Shown here piece by piece: positions 54,037 to 62,993 of a DNA stretch of 64,000 bases; the stretch's first letter is position 1, and every line of letters begins with the position of its first letter. The DNA is taken from assembly GCA_016713665.1 (NCBI GenBank), contig JADJOR010000001.1, positions 1,054,001-1,118,000 on the forward strand, written 5' to 3'. Under the pieces are notes generated by a model that made no database searches, was not told the origin of the DNA, and saw only the letters and a program-made list of their open reading frames with translations. This DNA is from Deltaproteobacteria bacterium. Lineage in GTDB: Bacteria > Myxococcota_A > UBA9160 > UBA4427. Position numbers and translations under genes: made by a program.

Positions 54037-55263
54037 CTATTCCCCTGCCCGGTCGACCGCGGCGAGCTGTGGTCGGATCACGAAGGCGGGCCTCGCCTCG
54101 AAATGCAGCGCCGTCGAGATCGACGTGCACCGTCCCGTCTCCGGATCCGGATGACCGTCGGCGACCCGCGGAATCGCATGATGGAGCCCCGCGCACATGA
54201 AGCCGCGATTGAAGGCGGCGTTGCGACCCTGGGGCGTCCCCCCGATCGTGTGGTCGTTCATCATCGACCAGAAATTTTCGCTGTCCCAATAGCCGCCGAC
54301 GATCCCCTCGATGCGGCCGTCCGCGTCGACCTCGGCGCGGATCCGCGCATCCCGGAGATAGACCGCATTGTCCTGGGTCTGCTGCTTGATCTTGAGCCGC
54401 AGATCGACGGGATCGGTCGTGAGGATCCCGCCCTCGATCCGACCGCGAGCCCAGGCGCTGTGATAGGTCGGATCCGCATGGGCCGTGAAGCTGACCTGCT
54501 CCATCGGCTCGCCGACCGCGTCGAGGGTCACCGGCGCGGCGGCCGAGAGCAGCTGGACCTCGACCGCGTCGTCGTCGCGCGGATCGTCCATCCCCGAGAT
54601 CTCCATCAGGATCGCGTAGCCGCCTTCCTTGATCATCGTGTTCGCCTGGTGGAGTCGATCCATCAGATCGTTCGGCCGGTAGCCGCGCACGCAGCCCATG
54701 AGGCGCCAGGCCTGGTTGTCGATCCCCGGCTCGCCGGTCGGGCTCGTGAAGTCGTCGTGGGCGCAGGCGTTCGCACCGGCTTCGACGTCGCCTTCGCCTT
54801 CGCCTTGGCCTCGCGAGGTCGACGCGATCCCGTCGAGATCGAGGCCCGCCACCTTCGCGGGGCCGTCGAGGGTGAGATAGCCGGGATCGGGCTGCGCGAG
54901 CGGGTCCTGACACGCATCGGGGGGCAGCAGCGGATGATCCCAGCGGATGAAGCGCCCCTCGGCCTCGCGCACGCGCTGGCGCTCGGCCATGTAGGCCTTC
55001 CACTGCTCGGGGAAGTACTCGACCTCGGTCGTATTGAGTCCGTCGGGGCACTCGCCCGGATCTTCGTGGGGGATCTCGTCGTGCCAGCGGGCCATGACGT
55101 AGCCGCGCAGCGCAGGCGCCTCGGCCGACTGCGCCGCGGCCTCGGGCGCGGCATCGCGTTCGCAGCCGAGCGCGACGCATAGCACGATCGGAACGCACGG
55201 CACGATCGGGAGGAGCCGGATGAACGCGCCGTGCGGGAAGCTTCCGATTTTCGTCGATGCCAT
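54037..55263 (-). CDS. Lipoprotein of unknown function in a DUF1552/DUF1592 cluster
   Basis: A 408-aa predicted lipoprotein: LLPIVPCVPIVLCVALGC gives a lipobox with Cys34. The mature part has no family I recognise. It contains regularly spaced Cys residues, GYLTLDGPAKVAGLDLDG, QAWRLMGCVRGYRPND and a C-terminal NRGFMCAGLHHAIPRVADGHPDPETGRCTS. AAGGGG lies 6 bases before the ATG. It is the third gene after a DUF1592 and a DUF1552 gene and ends 6 bp before an LLM gene. The conserved position suggests a shared periplasmic process with those two. Confidence 0.6.
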   Translation of the reverse strand: MASTKIGSFPHGAFIRLLPIVPCVPIVLCVALGCERDAAPEAAAQSAEAPALRGYVMARWHDEIPHEDPGECPDGLNTTEVEYFPEQWKAYMAERQRVREAEGRFIRWDHPLLPPDACQDPLAQPDPGYLTLDGPAKVAGLDLDGIASTSRGQGEGEGDVEAGANACAHDDFTSPTGEPGIDNQAWRLMGCVRGYRPNDLMDRLHQANTMIKEGGYAILMEISGMDDPRDDDAVEVQLLSAAAPVTLDAVGEPMEQVSFTAHADPTYHSAWARGRIEGGILTTDPVDLRLKIKQQTQDNAVYLRDARIRAEVDADGRIEGIVGGYWDSENFWSMMNDHTIGGTPQGRNAAFNRGFMCAGLHHAIPRVADGHPDPETGRCTSISTALHFEARPAFVIRPQLAAVDRAGE

Positions 55264-55289
55264 GCCGTCCCCTTCTCTTCGCGCCGCCC

Positions 55290-56642
55290 TCAAACGAGGA
55301 TCTCCGAGATCGGTCGCGACGTCTCGTTCGCCTTGAAGCCCCACTTCGCGACGGGCAGGCCCATCACCTGCTGCAGCGTCAGGCCGACTCGCGCCGTCGT
55401 CTCGCCGGCGCCGCGGACGTGGATCCCGTTCCGGATGCGACCGCCGGCGGTACCGGCGAGCATGATCGGCAGCCCCGACACGCTGTGGCTGTTCGCGTCC
55501 GAGGTCTCCGAATGACAGAGGACGACGGTCTGATCGAGCAGCGTCCCGTCCCCCTCGCGCACCGACGCGAGGATCTCCACGAAGCTCGCCCACGCCTCCA
55601 TGCTCCGCATCACGAACTGCGTCGCCTTCGGCTGGTAGCCGAGGGCCGGATCCTTCGCCTCCTCGTGGGTCAACGTGTGATGCGTGTCGGGGCTGCCGGC
55701 GGTGTGGAGCCCCGAGGCGCCGGCCGAGAAGACGACGTTGAAGACCCGTGTCTGATCGCAGGCGAGCGCGAGAGCGAGGACCCGGGCCATCGCCTCGTGA
55801 TTGCGGACGACGTGGTCGACGTCCTGGGAGATCGGGATCTCGCCCGGCTGCTCCGGGACGCGACACGCCTCGAGCGGCGGCGGCGCCGAAAGCTGGAGCT
55901 CGAGCTGGCGCTCGAGCTGGCGCAGCGCCGTGAAGTATTCGTCGAGGCGCGCGCGATCCGCCTGCCCGAGCTGCTTCTCGACCCGGGCGCGGTCCTCGGC
56001 GACCAGCGACAGCACGCTCTTGCGCAGGAGGACCCGGGGATCCGGCGTGAACTCGCCGGCGTTCGGATCCGTGAAGCCCGGGCCGAAGACGCGGAGGTAG
56101 AGCGAGAGGGCCGTCGGCTCCGCCGGATTGATCGCGCTCTCGCTGCGGCGGCTGAAGCTGTCCTTCGGCAGGCCGTGGGCCGCCATCTCGAGGGATCGGA
56201 AGCGCGTCGTCCCCCCGATCGCGTCGGAGATCAGGACGTCGACGGTCGGGCCGTCGTTCTCGGTCGTCGTCGTGGGGGCGCCGCCGGTCAGGGTGCCGAT
56301 CACGCCGGTGCGGTGGACGTGGTTGGTCTCGCCGGCGAGCAGCACGCTGAAGCCGCTCAGGACGCTGACGTGCGGGCGCACCTTCTCGATCGGCATCAGC
56401 TCGGGCGTCAGCGCGAAGCCGGCCCCCTCCTCGCTCGGATTCCAGCGATGGGGATTCATGCCGCAGCCGTAGAACCAGGTCCCGAAGCGCCGCGGCAGCG
56501 GCGCGCCCGTCGCGGCGAGGGCGTCGCCGTTCGCGTTCAGGAAGATCTCGAGATAGGGCAGCCCGACGGAGAGCCCGGCCCCCGCCACGACACCGCGCAA
56601 GGATCGTTCGAGCAACCGCCGGCGCGTGATTCGATGGGTCAT
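55290..56642 (-). CDS. DUF1552-domain protein
   Basis: A 450-aa DUF1552 protein with the usual opening RITRRRLLERSLRGVVAGAG, a twin-arginine-like signal (RRR-LL). The mature part has RRFGTWFYGCGMNPHRWNP, HVSVLSGFSVLLAGETNHVHRTG and TVVLCHSETSDANSHSVSGLPIMLAGTAGG, matching the family and its resemblance to alkaline-phosphatase-fold proteins. DUF1552 genes nearly always follow DUF1592-type genes, and here the ATG overlaps the DUF1592 stop (ATGA). The biochemical role is unknown; export through Tat is inference. Confidence 0.88.
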   Translation of the reverse strand: MTHRITRRRLLERSLRGVVAGAGLSVGLPYLEIFLNANGDALAATGAPLPRRFGTWFYGCGMNPHRWNPSEEGAGFALTPELMPIEKVRPHVSVLSGFSVLLAGETNHVHRTGVIGTLTGGAPTTTTENDGPTVDVLISDAIGGTTRFRSLEMAAHGLPKDSFSRRSESAINPAEPTALSLYLRVFGPGFTDPNAGEFTPDPRVLLRKSVLSLVAEDRARVEKQLGQADRARLDEYFTALRQLERQLELQLSAPPPLEACRVPEQPGEIPISQDVDHVVRNHEAMARVLALALACDQTRVFNVVFSAGASGLHTAGSPDTHHTLTHEEAKDPALGYQPKATQFVMRSMEAWASFVEILASVREGDGTLLDQTVVLCHSETSDANSHSVSGLPIMLAGTAGGRIRNGIHVRGAGETTARVGLTLQQVMGLPVAKWGFKANETSRPISEILV

Positions 56643-58360
56643 GATCGTTCCTGCCCTTCCCCGCTCGCGGGCGTCGCCGTCTGGAACGCCGGCGAGAGCG
56701 CGATCGCCCGCATCAGCGGGGCGATCCGGTGGCCCTCGGCCTCGAAGCGCCGCTCGAGATGGCGCAGCAAGGGGCGCTCGTCGAGCGTCGCGACCCGACC
56801 CACCGCATAACGATAGGCGTTCTCGACCAGACAGGCAGGGACGAGCGGGCTCTCCGCCAGCGCCTCGCCGAGCGATGCGGCGTCCTCGAAGACCCGGCCG
56901 TCGAGGTCCCCGCTCGGGTCGATCGGGGCCCCGTTCTCCGCGGTCCGGGCCCGCCCGAGGCCGTCGAACTGCTCGAGCCCGAGGCCGATCGGATCCGTCA
57001 GCTTGTGGCAGTTGCGACAGGTCGCATGGGTCGCGTGGACCTCGAGCCGATCCCGGGCGGTCCGGAGCTTCGGATCGTCGTCGGCGTTGAAGAGCCCGAA
57101 GTCGACGTCCGCGGGGGCCGGCGGGACGCTCTGGCAGAGCAGCGACTCGCGCAGGAAGAGCCCGCGCAGGGTCGGCGAGCTGCGGCCCGGATGGGCGTTC
57201 AGCATGTTGAAGCTCGCATGGCCGAGGAGCCCCGCGCGCGGCCCCGACGCCGGGAGCTCGACCGCCTCCCAGCCCGTCTCCGTCCGGACCGGCAGCGCGT
57301 AGACCGGCCCGAGCGTCCGGGTCATGAACGTGCGGCGCGTCGTGAAGAGCGCGCGATAGTCGCCGTCCTGCTCGACCAGGTGGTCGACGACGGTGCGCAG
57401 CGTCTGCTCGCGGGCGTCGGCGGCGACCTTCGCGCTGTACATCGGATAGCGGATCGGATCCTTGCCGAGCTCGTCGAAGGCATCGAACTGGAAGAGATCG
57501 TCGAAGAGCGCGCGCACCCCCGCCTCGAAGCGCGGCGAGGCGAGCATCCGATCGACCTCCTGCGCGAGCGCCTCGGGATCGGAGAGCTCGTCCGCGGCGA
57601 CGCGCGCGAGCAGCGCGTCGTCGGGTCCCGCGTTCCAGATCAGATACGAGAGGCGCGACGCGAGGGAGGCCCCGGTCAGGCGAAGCGGCTCGCCGGGAGG
57701 CGCGTCGTCCTCGAGCGCTTCGATCCGGAACAGGAAGTCCGGCGCGACGAGCAGGCTCGAGACGATCAGCTCGACGCCGGCATGGAAATCCGAGAGCTCG
57801 GTCGCAGCGCGCCCGGCGGCGGCGACCCGCGGCGCGATGTCCGCCGCCTCGAGCGGTCGCCGGAGCAGGCGCGGCCCGATGCGCCGAAGCAGCGCCTCGC
57901 TGCAGCCGTCGTCCTTCGCCGCGGGATCCGAGGGCTGGCAGGAAATCCAGCGATCGCGAAGAGGCTCCGAGACGGCCTGTCGGGCGACTTCCCGGGCCAT
58001 GCCCTCGTACTGCTCGAAGCCGCTCGGCGTGACCGTCACGAAGGCGCTCGACACCGCGATCAATCCGTCGCGGCGTCCGTCGGGCTCGAAGCGGCCCGCG
58101 ATCTCGATCTCCGGTCCGAAGACGTCGGCGATGGCGGCGCGGTACTGCGACTCCGTCAGCCGACGCATCGCCACCGGCCCGCCCGCCACCCCCGGCGCGT
58201 CGCCTGCGCCGCAGCCGGTGAGGAGCGGCGCGAAGATCGCGAAGACACCGAACGCGGCCACGACGAGCGAGGGGGATGACCGGGCCTCCCGGAGGTCTGC
58301 ACCACTTCGCCCCCGCGACGGGACACTGCGCTCGGCACATGCTCGATTCGCTCCCCGCAT
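56639..58360 (-). CDS. DUF1592/DUF1588/DUF1585-type cytochrome c-like lipoprotein
   Basis: A 573-aa protein of the multi-DUF family common in Planctomycetes and Myxococcota. Signal SLVVAAFGVFAIFAPLLTGC with lipobox Cys; DUF1587 opening MRRLTESQYRAAIADVFG; DUF1595 and DUF1592 helices (ASRLSYLIWNAGPDDALL, FDDLFQFDAFDEL); DUF1588 with LNAHPGRSSPTLRGLFLRESLLCQ. The C-type haem motif CRNCH is followed by DPIGLGLEQFDGLGR and the DUF1585 end. Expected to be an outer-membrane or periplasmic redox protein. ATG 58360 has AGGAGG upstream. Confidence 0.88.
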   Translation of the reverse strand: MRGANRACAERSVPSRGRSGADLREARSSPSLVVAAFGVFAIFAPLLTGCGAGDAPGVAGGPVAMRRLTESQYRAAIADVFGPEIEIAGRFEPDGRRDGLIAVSSAFVTVTPSGFEQYEGMAREVARQAVSEPLRDRWISCQPSDPAAKDDGCSEALLRRIGPRLLRRPLEAADIAPRVAAAGRAATELSDFHAGVELIVSSLLVAPDFLFRIEALEDDAPPGEPLRLTGASLASRLSYLIWNAGPDDALLARVAADELSDPEALAQEVDRMLASPRFEAGVRALFDDLFQFDAFDELGKDPIRYPMYSAKVAADAREQTLRTVVDHLVEQDGDYRALFTTRRTFMTRTLGPVYALPVRTETGWEAVELPASGPRAGLLGHASFNMLNAHPGRSSPTLRGLFLRESLLCQSVPPAPADVDFGLFNADDDPKLRTARDRLEVHATHATCRNCHKLTDPIGLGLEQFDGLGRARTAENGAPIDPSGDLDGRVFEDAASLGEALAESPLVPACLVENAYRYAVGRVATLDERPLLRHLERRFEAEGHRIAPLMRAIALSPAFQTATPASGEGQERS

Positions 58361-58374
58361 CGATCCTCCTGCGC

Positions 58375-58884
58375 TCAGCGGATCCGCCCGGGCGCATCGT
58401 GCACCGGCGGGTTCGAGGTCCGGAACTCGACGTGGCGGATCTTCCCGCCCGCCTCGGCGACGACGACCCCTGCCGCGAGCGCGATGCACGACGTCATCAG
58501 CACGAATCCGCCGATTCGCCGTCGCCAGGCGAGCCGTCTGGATCCGAGCGCGAGGGCCGCGGCCGCGAGCAGGCCGTTGGCCGGGAGCAGCCTGCCCCAG
58601 CGCTCGGCGAGATGGGCGTGATGGTCGAGCCAGCCCTGGCCGTGGCCGTCGAGCTGATCGAAGAGCTCGGGATAGGCGGTGTCGCCCGTCTGCAGCACGG
58701 CGATCGCCGAGGCCGACGCGATCAAGCACAGCGCGAGCCCGAACGCGATCGAGGCCCAGCGATCCTCGAACACGCCCCAGGCGAGCACGCAGGCCGCGAC
58801 CGCGAGCCCGGTGATCGGGAGGTGGTTCAGCAGCACGTGCCGATAGGCCGCATTCCCGACGATCTCGAACCAGACTTCCGTCAA
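58375..58884 (-). CDS. Four-helix integral membrane protein (DUF2231-like)
   Basis: A 169-aa membrane protein with hydrophobic segments at about residues 22-40, 46-62, 100-112 and 125-145. VLLNHLPITGLAVAACVLAW resembles the start of DUF2231-type proteins, and the loop HAHLAERW carries conserved-looking His residues that could bind haem or metal. The C-terminus is periplasmic-like (FRTSNPPVHDAPGRIR). It lies 14 bp before the DUF1592 gene and is probably the first gene of that cluster, so an electron-transfer role is possible but unproven. Confidence 0.65.
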   Translation of the reverse strand: MTEVWFEIVGNAAYRHVLLNHLPITGLAVAACVLAWGVFEDRWASIAFGLALCLIASASAIAVLQTGDTAYPELFDQLDGHGQGWLDHHAHLAERWGRLLPANGLLAAAALALGSRRLAWRRRIGGFVLMTSCIALAAGVVVAEAGGKIRHVEFRTSNPPVHDAPGRIR

Positions 58885-59000
58885 CGCCCCTCCTGCCCCT
58901 GCGATCCGGGGCCGTGCGGAAGCTAGCCGAATGGATCGGCGTCGACCGCGGCCGCCGGGGGCGGACCGATCCCGGACGACGCGGTACAGTCCGCGCCCGC

Positions 59001-60059
59001 ATGGCCAAAAACGACCTCCCGATCCTCGAATTCGTCGCCCGGAACTTCCGCAACTTCAACTCGCGGGCGACCCGCGACGCGCTCTTCGCCTACTGGGACC
59101 ACATGAAGAGCGGCGGCCGCATGTACTGGGCGGTCGCCGGCGCGATGTCGTCGGCGCAGCTCGGCATCAGCCTCGCCCCGGCCATCCGCAAGGGGCTGGT
59201 CCACGGCCTCTCGGTGACCGGCGCGAACCTCGAGGAGTCGCTCTTCCGCCTGGTGGCCCACCACAGCTACAAGGACTTCCCCGACTACCGCTACTTCCAG
59301 AAGTCGGACGACACGAAGATCCTCGAAGACCGCATGCGGCGGGTCACCGACACGAGCATCCCCGAGGACGAGGCCTTCCGCGTCGTCGAGAAGATCCTGG
59401 TCCCGATGTGGCTCGAGGCGACGAAGAAGGGCGATCGCCGCTTCTGGCACGAGTACTTCTACGACCTCGTGCTGCGGCTCCCGAAGAAGCTCTACGAAGG
59501 CAACCCCGAGGCGTGCTGGCTGCTCGCCGCCGCCGAGGCGAAGCTCCCGATCGTCGTCCCCGGCCACGAGGACTCGACCTTCGGCAACATCTTCGCGTCC
59601 CACGTGAAGACCGGCGAGTGCGACGCGCGCATCGTGAAGTCGGGCATCGAGTACATGGCCCAGCTCTATGACGACTACGGAAAGCTCTCCAAAGCTGGTT
59701 CAAAAGGCAAGGGCGTCGGCTTCTTCCAGATCGGCGGCGGCATCGCCGGCGACTTCCCGATCTGCGTCGTGCCGTCGATCAAGTACGACCTGCAGCAGCC
59801 GGTGAAGCCCTGGGCCTACTTCTGCCAGATCTCGGACTCGACGACGTCCTACGGCTCCTACTCCGGCGCGACGCCCAACGAGAAGATCACCTGGGACAAG
59901 CTGACCGAGGACACGCCGATGTTCGTCGTCGAGTCGGACGCGACGATCGTCGCCCCGCTCATGCTCCAGGCGCTGCTCGAGTGTCAGGCGAATCCGAAGG
60001 CGGCCGACGCGATCATCAAGCGCTCGCGCGCCGAGACGAAGAAGGCCCGGGCGCGCTGA
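59001..60059 (+). CDS. Deoxyhypusine synthase-like protein lacking the catalytic lysine
   Basis: A 352-aa member of the deoxyhypusine synthase fold. GLVHGLSVTGANLEES, the NAD-site PIVVPGHEDSTFGN, GVGFFQIGGGIAGDFP, SYGSYSGATPNEKITW and SDATIVAPLMLQAL follow the order of the enzyme family. In active eukaryotic and archaeal enzymes the GGG is followed two residues later by the catalytic Lys (GGGVVKHH); here the position is Gly250. Bacteria lack eIF5A, so the protein probably uses another acceptor (as homospermidine-synthase relatives do) or is a non-catalytic homologue. Start ATG 59001; no strong ribosome binding site. Confidence 0.83.
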   Translation: MAKNDLPILEFVARNFRNFNSRATRDALFAYWDHMKSGGRMYWAVAGAMSSAQLGISLAPAIRKGLVHGLSVTGANLEESLFRLVAHHSYKDFPDYRYFQKSDDTKILEDRMRRVTDTSIPEDEAFRVVEKILVPMWLEATKKGDRRFWHEYFYDLVLRLPKKLYEGNPEACWLLAAAEAKLPIVVPGHEDSTFGNIFASHVKTGECDARIVKSGIEYMAQLYDDYGKLSKAGSKGKGVGFFQIGGGIAGDFPICVVPSIKYDLQQPVKPWAYFCQISDSTTSYGSYSGATPNEKITWDKLTEDTPMFVVESDATIVAPLMLQALLECQANPKAADAIIKRSRAETKKARAR

Positions 60060-60072
60060 CGCCCCGGGCGCA

Positions 60073-61287
60073 TCAGTGCTCGAGCTCGACCGGGCCCCGG
60101 CCCGGGCGCTCCCCCGCGCCGACTTCGGCGCCCGGATTCCCTCGATCGCCCGCGCCTGCTCGTCGCGCGAGGATCGGCGCGACGATCCGGCCGATCCGCT
60201 CCGCCATGCGAGCGTTCCCGTTCTCGGTGACGTGACAGGGCCCCGTGTAGATGAGCTCGTCGCCGTCGAAGGCGTCGGTCGCGTCGTGGATCCAGTCGGC
60301 GCCGGACGCGGCGATCGCCTGCTTCAACTTCGGGTAGACGAGCTTGTGGTCGATGCCGCGGCCGAGCTTGTTCGGATTCGACTGGGCCGTCGCGTAGTCG
60401 TCGAGGGAGAAGCTGTCGTCGGCGAGATGCGAGAGGTTCGGGCTGCCGATGGCGGCGACGGGCTGCAGGATCGCGACGAAGTCGGCCCCGGCGAGCGCGG
60501 CGACCGCGCGGGCCGTCCGCCAGTTGGCGAGGGTCATGGCCGCCACGCGATCGCCGTAGGTCGGGTCCTCCATGCAGCGCGAGGTCTCGACCGTGAGGCG
60601 ACCGACGGCCTTGCGCAGGTCCTGGACGAGCAGACGCAGCCCGCTCGTGAAGACCTCGACGACGAGGGGGCCCGGCTCGACGAGGGCCGCGAGCCGGCCT
60701 TGTTGCCCGTGGCCCGTCAGGTCGACGTCGCGGCGACAGAGCTCGCGGACGTCGTTGTAGCCGTCGTAGAAGACCACGAGATCGACCGGCTCCCCGAGAT
60801 GCACGAGGCTCTCGAGGCGCTCGAGCTCCTGGCGGCTGTAGTAGCCGGACTCGCCGTGGTTGTGGACGGTCCAGTCGGGATGCAGCGCGTTGAAGAGCGC
60901 GGGGATCGTGTGGTCGTCGTCGACGCCGGTGCCCCAGGTCGTCGAGCCGCCGAAGAAGCGGACGACCCCCCGCTCGCCCTGCCCCGGCGCGCGATGGACG
61001 CGATCTCCCGCCTCGTCGATGTTCACCGTCTCGCCGCGGAACGCCTTGCGCTTCCACTCGACGAACGGGACGTAGCGCGTCCCGAGCTTGCGGGTCTCGG
61101 CGAAGATCTTCCGGGAATGGTCCTTGTCGACGTAGTTCGGCAGGTCGACGCGCTCGTCGGACTTCTCCTTGCGGTCGCTCCACCAGTCGGAGAGATCGTA
61201 GATGCCCGCCGTGATCGCATTCGCGATCAGGACGAAGAGCAGGAAGACGACCAGATTGCCGGCGACGACCCGGAGGATGCGGCCCAC
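60073..61287 (-). CDS. Membrane-anchored SGNH/GDSL-fold hydrolase
   Basis: A 404-aa protein. An N-terminal transmembrane anchor (VVAGNLVVFLLFVLIANAI) is followed by an SGNH hydrolase domain. Block I is FFGGSTTWGTG (catalytic Ser), block III is VVFYDGYNDVREL (Gly-Asn oxyanion), and block V is near YTGPCHVTENGNARMAE (the Asp of GDELIYT and His of HVTENG). Such enzymes are esterases or acyltransferases acting on envelope or extracellular glycans. It follows the 2OG-oxygenase gene by 7 bp, with whose product it is probably functionally linked. Confidence 0.8.
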   Translation of the reverse strand: MGRILRVVAGNLVVFLLFVLIANAITAGIYDLSDWWSDRKEKSDERVDLPNYVDKDHSRKIFAETRKLGTRYVPFVEWKRKAFRGETVNIDEAGDRVHRAPGQGERGVVRFFGGSTTWGTGVDDDHTIPALFNALHPDWTVHNHGESGYYSRQELERLESLVHLGEPVDLVVFYDGYNDVRELCRRDVDLTGHGQQGRLAALVEPGPLVVEVFTSGLRLLVQDLRKAVGRLTVETSRCMEDPTYGDRVAAMTLANWRTARAVAALAGADFVAILQPVAAIGSPNLSHLADDSFSLDDYATAQSNPNKLGRGIDHKLVYPKLKQAIAASGADWIHDATDAFDGDELIYTGPCHVTENGNARMAERIGRIVAPILARRAGAGDRGNPGAEVGAGERPGRGPVELEH

Positions 61288-61294
61288 CGGCGGC

Positions 61295-62122
61295 TCAGTA
61301 TCCGCGACGCGTGGGATCGTTGTAGTAGGTCAGCGCGAAGTAGTCCCGGACCCCGCAGCCCTCGGGCAAGGGCTCGCGCCCATGGAAGCTCCGTTTGGTC
61401 ACGGCGAACACGAGCCCGCAATTGGCTTCGAAGGGCACCGTCTTCACGCTCCGGAAGCGCGGCCGGAGTCCCGGCACGCGGAAGCTCGGGACGTAGAGGC
61501 TCGTCCCGAGCCCGACCTGCTCGCGGCTCCTCGGAAAATAGATCAGCCCCGACAGGACCTTCGCCTTCGTATCGGGATGGGGCAGGATCTTGTAGCCGGA
61601 CACGTCACGGTTGAGCGCGGGCCGCGCATACGCCTCGATCGCCTCGAGCGGCTCCGAATAGCGCTCGCGGATGCCCGGCTCGAGCTTGCGCAGGAGCGCC
61701 ATCTTCACGCGGTCGTCCTGGGTCGCGCGCGTGGCCGCCGTCCACAGATCCCGCTGACGCCCGGCGGGCAGGAGCGGCAGGCGATCCTCGGAGAGCGGGG
61801 CCTGGATGCGCGGGCTCGAGCCGTCCTCGCGGACGGAGTCCTTGTGGAACAGCGGCTCGTAGAAATCGTCCGGAGGAAGCGCCGCGAGGAGCTCCTCGTA
61901 GAGCGCCATCGGAAAGCAGCCCCGGATGAAGACGTAGGGAAAGGGATCGGTCTCGAGGGGCGTCCGTTCGATCGCCTGGATCAGGTGGTCGCGGAGGGTC
62001 GACTCGAGGCGCGCGAGCTCGGAAGCCGACGACGGCGCCGCTCGATGGGCCCCGGGCCGGGCCGGGGCATCGGATGAGGAATTCGGGAACGGGAACGAGG
62101 ACGGGACCGGACTCGAGGACAC
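61295..62122 (-). CDS. 2-oxoglutarate/Fe(II) oxygenase-like protein
   Basis: A 275-aa protein with the double-stranded beta-helix iron site: H182-x-D184 (ILPHPDTKAKVLSG) and H247 (KRSFHGRE). Arg259 or nearby would bind 2-oxoglutarate (GVRDYFALTYY). The sequence SGYKILPHPDTKAKVLSGLIYFP is typical of 2OG-Fe(II) oxygenases annotated near polysaccharide genes. I prefer GTG 62122 because a perfect GGAGGAG lies 5 bases upstream; the ATG at 62185 has none. Likely hydroxylates a small molecule, sugar or protein. It precedes the SGNH hydrolase in one operon. Confidence 0.75.
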   Translation of the reverse strand: MSSSPVPSSFPFPNSSSDAPARPGAHRAAPSSASELARLESTLRDHLIQAIERTPLETDPFPYVFIRGCFPMALYEELLAALPPDDFYEPLFHKDSVREDGSSPRIQAPLSEDRLPLLPAGRQRDLWTAATRATQDDRVKMALLRKLEPGIRERYSEPLEAIEAYARPALNRDVSGYKILPHPDTKAKVLSGLIYFPRSREQVGLGTSLYVPSFRVPGLRPRFRSVKTVPFEANCGLVFAVTKRSFHGREPLPEGCGVRDYFALTYYNDPTRRGY

Positions 62123-62197
62123 GAACGCTCCTCCGAAAATCGAACGGGACCCCGGGCTCGCTGCCCGGAGCCCCGTCCAAGTCACGAAAGACGAAAG

Positions 62198-62512
62198 CTA
62201 GTTGCCGTACACGATCGTGCAGTACTTGACGATGATGCCGAGCATGTTCGTCGTGTGGTGATCGACGCCGGTCACGTTCTTGATGCCGCCGTTCGCCGCC
62301 GCCGTCGCGATGCTCGCATCGCCCACGCCGACCACGCCGACGTACGACGTCGCGCACGCCTCGCCCTTCTTGCCGCCGATCGCGCCTTCCGCATCGAGCG
62401 GGCCGTGGACGTCGGCCCAGATCGAGCCCGCGACGGGCGAAGCGGCCCCGGCGCAGCCGAACATCGGAGCCAACAGAGCCAGAGCCAGAACCGTCATGAC
62501 GACCTTCTTCAC
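62198..62512 (-). CDS. TRL-domain lipoprotein
   Basis: A 104-aa lipoprotein. Signal with lipobox PMFGC (Cys20), then the TRL domain: GKKGEACATSYVGVVGVGDASIATAAANGGIKNVTGVDHHTTNMLGI and a C-terminal KYCTIVYGN. The cysteine pair (CATS and YCTI) and GDASI-AA-NGGI are the family signature, named after tRNA-associated locus proteins. Function is not known. GTG start at 62512 has AAGGGAG 6 bases upstream. It lies 75 bp upstream of the 2OG-oxygenase gene on the same strand, so it may lead that operon. Confidence 0.82.
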   Translation of the reverse strand: MKKVVMTVLALALLAPMFGCAGAASPVAGSIWADVHGPLDAEGAIGGKKGEACATSYVGVVGVGDASIATAAANGGIKNVTGVDHHTTNMLGIIVKYCTIVYGN

Positions 62513-62993
62513 GAAACACTCCCTTCGAGTTGGATCCGACCAGCCGGATCCGAGCCGGTGGAGATCGCGCAGACGCCGACATCGGCGTGCCCGAGCCCAC
62601 CCCCCATGTGCCGCGCATGGTACGCCACGGAGCGGGATCGACCCAGACCGGAGATGCATTTTCGTGACCCGGGCCACGCCGCTCCGATCCGCCTGCGACG
62701 ACCCGCCCGAAAGCCCGAGCGCGGCGGCGATCGGGAATCCCCGAAGACCCACCCGCGCGGTCCGGCGCGCACGGGCCGTCGGCACGGCCCCCGGCACGGA
62801 CTAACGCCAGCGTCCCTTCGGGCCGTCCCGTCGAGGTCGACGCGGTTGACAAGCCGGCTCGTCTTGGGGAGCGTTGGCCCCAGAATCCCGATCGGCGACC
62901 GCTCCGAGGGCCCTGCTCGTCCCGTGCGCGCGTCGACGGGAAACCCGTCGGCCCCCGATCGCCGGCGATCACCCTGGGTCGTGCGGCCACACC
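62513..62993. other. 481-bp intergenic region
   Basis: No coding sequence I can support on either strand. A perfect TTGACA hexamer at 62846-62851 on the plus strand could be a -35 box for the acetyltransferase gene, but the -10 region about 17 bases later is GC-rich and unconvincing. No hairpin with T-run was seen. Confidence 0.4.

Noticed and set aside
62846..62880. Sigma-70 promoter upstream of the acetyltransferase gene
   Set aside because: A perfect TTGACA is present but no acceptable -10 hexamer follows at 16-18 bases.
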